A stretch of DNA of 64,000 nucleotides from Neogemmobacter tilapiae (lineage in GTDB: Bacteria > Pseudomonadota > Alphaproteobacteria > Rhodobacterales > Rhodobacteraceae): positions 1 to 64,000 of the forward strand of contig NZ_BMYJ01000007.1 of NCBI RefSeq assembly GCF_014652215.1, given 5' to 3'. Below are positions 62,525 to 64,000 of the stretch, in pieces; positions within the stretch are counted from its first letter, which is position 1; each line of letters starts with the position of its first letter. The notes beneath the pieces are model-generated. The model was not told where the DNA came from and searched no databases. It saw only the letters and a program-made list of their open reading frames with translations. The translations under genes and the position numbers were made by a program.

Positions 62525-63691
62525 ATGCCCGAACCGATGCCCGCCCGCGAACTTTTGCCCGAGGAAACACAGGTTTACATGGATGGTCTGCTGCGGCCCC
62601 ATGCGGTGGAAGCGGACCGAATCGAGGCGATGCTGCCGTCACCGATGGTGCAGAACCATGCGGCGAACCTGTGTTTTCTGCCGGGCGGGGCGCTGGCCTG
62701 TGTGTGGTTTGGCGGCACGATGGAGGGGATGTCGGACATTTCGGTCTATATCTCACGCCTTGAACCGGGGGCGGATCGGTGGTCGGCGGCGGAAAAGCTG
62801 ACGGATGCGGTGGATCGGTCGGAACAGAACCCGGTGCTGTTCGTGGCCCCCGATGGGCTGGTCTGGCTGATCCATACCTCGCAGCCCGGTGGGCGGCAGG
62901 ATCTGTGCGAAATCCGCTATCGGCAGTCATTGGACGGCGGGCGCAGCTTTGGGGCATCGCAGCGGTTGGGGGATTTTACCGGGGTTTTCGTGCGTCAGCC
63001 GGTGCAGATCGGGCCAAAGGGCGAATGGCTGCTGCCGGGGTTTCGTTGCGTGACGCCGGATGCGGGGAAATGGACGGGAGGGCTGGATACGGCGGTGATG
63101 CTGGTGTCGCGGGATGCGGGCGGCACATGGCAGGCGGTGGAGGTGCCGGACAGTCTGGGGGCGGTGCATATGAACCCGGTGCCGGGGCAGGGGGGCGTGA
63201 TGCCCGCCTTTTACAGGCATCGGTTTGCCGAAGCCGTGCAGCGCAGCCTGTCGCGGGATGGGGGGCTGACATGGGAAGCGCCAGAGCCGACGGATCAGCC
63301 GAACAACAATTCCTCGGTGCAGGCCGTGCGGCTGACGGATGGGCGGATTGCGATGGTGCTGAACCCGGTGAATGCGTCGATGTCGGATCAACGCCGGGCG
63401 TCGCTGTATGACGAGTTGGAAGGGGAGGATGAGGGCGGGACGGGAACGGCCATTTGGGGGGTGCCAAGGGGGCCGCTGTCGCTGGTCTTTTCGAGCGACA
63501 ATGGGGCGACCTTTCCCGAACGGCGGGAACTGGAAACGGGGGACGGCTATTGCCTGACCAACAATTCCAAGGATGGGTTGAACAGGGAATATTCCTATCC
63601 TTCGATCCTGCAAGGGCCGGACGGGCGGTTGCACATCGCCTATACCTATCACCGGCGCGCCATCAAATACGTCTGTCTAAGCAAGAGTTAA
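62525..63691 (+). CDS. Sialidase-like BNR/Asp-box protein, cytoplasmic
   Basis: 388 residues, BNR_2 sialidase-superfamily beta-propeller. Asp-box-like motifs SLDGGRSFG, SRDAGGTWQ, SRDGGLTWE and SSDNGATF recur along the chain. There is no signal peptide, so it should act on imported material. Substrate is not sialic acid by any direct evidence; divergence from the acid-sugar operon suggests a glycan or uronate derivative brought in by the ABC importer. Confidence 0.8.
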   Translation: MPEPMPARELLPEETQVYMDGLLRPHAVEADRIEAMLPSPMVQNHAANLCFLPGGALACVWFGGTMEGMSDISVYISRLEPGADRWSAAEKLTDAVDRSEQNPVLFVAPDGLVWLIHTSQPGGRQDLCEIRYRQSLDGGRSFGASQRLGDFTGVFVRQPVQIGPKGEWLLPGFRCVTPDAGKWTGGLDTAVMLVSRDAGGTWQAVEVPDSLGAVHMNPVPGQGGVMPAFYRHRFAEAVQRSLSRDGGLTWEAPEPTDQPNNNSSVQAVRLTDGRIAMVLNPVNASMSDQRRASLYDELEGEDEGGTGTAIWGVPRGPLSLVFSSDNGATFPERRELETGDGYCLTNNSKDGLNREYSYPSILQGPDGRLHIAYTYHRRAIKYVCLSKS

Positions 63692-63722
63692 TAGGCCCAG
63701 CCGGCCTTGCCTGCCCCCCGTG

Positions 63723-64000
63723 TCATTGGGGCGGCAAGGTCGCAAACTTTTCCCGATAGGCGCTGGCGGTCAGGCCTGTGAGCCTTTGGAACAGGCGGCG
63801 AAAGGCGGCGGGGTCTTCATAGCCCACATCCCAAGCGATGCGGTCCACCGGGTCGCGCGTGAACTCCAACCGCTCGCGCGCCAGTCCGATGCGCAGATGT
63901 TGCACATATTCTGTCGGCCGGTGCCCCGTCGCCCGCTGAAACCGCCGCAGAAAGGTGCGCGGCTCTAGCCCCGCCTCAGCGGCCATCGCGGGAATAGACA
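63723..64000 (-). CDS. AraC-family regulator, C-terminal part (runs off the window)
   Basis: The last 92 or so codons: AAEAGLEPRTFLRRFQRATGHRPTEYVQHLRI and VGYEDPAAFRRLFQRLTGLTASAYRE are the two HTH units of AraC/XylS proteins, in the style of GlxA-type (DJ-1/PfpI-fused) regulators. The N-terminal domain lies beyond 64000. Converges on the BNR gene. Confidence 0.88.
   Translation of the reverse strand, partial: SIPAMAAEAGLEPRTFLRRFQRATGHRPTEYVQHLRIGLARERLEFTRDPVDRIAWDVGYEDPAAFRRLFQRLTGLTASAYREKFATLPPQ

Noticed and set aside
1-64000. tRNA, rRNA or CRISPR features
   Set aside because: None found on reading either strand; small RNAs cannot be excluded by eye.

Overview
The window reads as chromosomal DNA of a high-GC alphaproteobacterium, most likely a Rhodobacteraceae (Rhodobacter / Tabrizicola / Gemmobacter-like). 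Supporting signs are the codon use, the TctDE/TctCBA and dipeptide-type transport loci, the imuA-imuB-dnaE2 mutagenesis cassette with a GTTC-N7-GTTC LexA box, and intergenic hairpins followed by the CCTCCCGGGATATTTTTGA-type tail that I recall from that family. The naming is inference from protein character; no rRNA marker is present.

Layout. 1-4.2 kb: an accessory island with an IS21-like end remnant, a run of small hypothetical genes (two of them paralogous), an intact transglutaminase-like gene and a second one cut off after about 70 codons. 4.2-6.0 kb: an arsRBC-type arsenic operon (arsR-acr3-arsC, minus strand) with a palindromic operator. 6.4-12.05 kb: the most striking locus. A divergent unit encodes a roughly 500-residue, almost purely acidic [DN]-E-x triplet-repeat protein on one strand and a 2OG-Fe(II) oxygenase, a type I secretion ABC protein and an HlyD-type adaptor on the other. 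I read it as a candidate secretion system for an oxygenase-modified polyacidic protein. 12.06-16.35 kb: a dihydropyrimidine-dehydrogenase-like flavoprotein and an OYE/FAD demethylase-like flavoprotein with a TetR regulator. 16.4-24.8 kb: a sugar ABC importer, TIM-barrel isomerase, LacI regulator and divergent di-iron oxygenase + MocE ferredoxin + PanB-like + Gfo/Idh/MocA genes, resembling rhizopine (methyl-inosamine) catabolism. 24.9-29.3 kb: a VOC protein, YchF, and a glutamate-polyamine ligase/oxidase pair.

29.5-34.97 kb: SOS mutasome operon. 35.0-39.3 kb: a charged-protein locus with an Asp-run subtilase, ECF sigma/anti-sigma pair, an HPr-kinase-like/PqqD fusion and a Tat-exported Lys/Arg/Pro/Ser 11-residue-repeat protein directly upstream of that kinase. 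This is a second candidate peptide-modification system. 39.5-43.0 kb: nadABC. 43.0-46.1 kb: TctDE-like two-component system plus a periplasmic binding protein. 46.2-48.0 kb: a markedly AT-rich islet carrying one unrecognised 520-residue gene. Its right edge coincides with a membrane-protein gene fragment lacking its 5' end. 48.75-51.7 kb: tctCBA. 51.9-62.2 kb: acid-sugar catabolism (DUF1537 kinase and GntR on plus; an eight-gene, tightly overlapping minus-strand operon of dipeptide-family ABC importer, PdxA2, DHDPS-family aldolase and Fe-ADH). 62.5-63.7 kb: a BNR/sialidase-like protein. 63.7 kb to the end: a C-terminal fragment of an AraC-type regulator running off the window.

No rRNA, tRNA or CRISPR array was seen.
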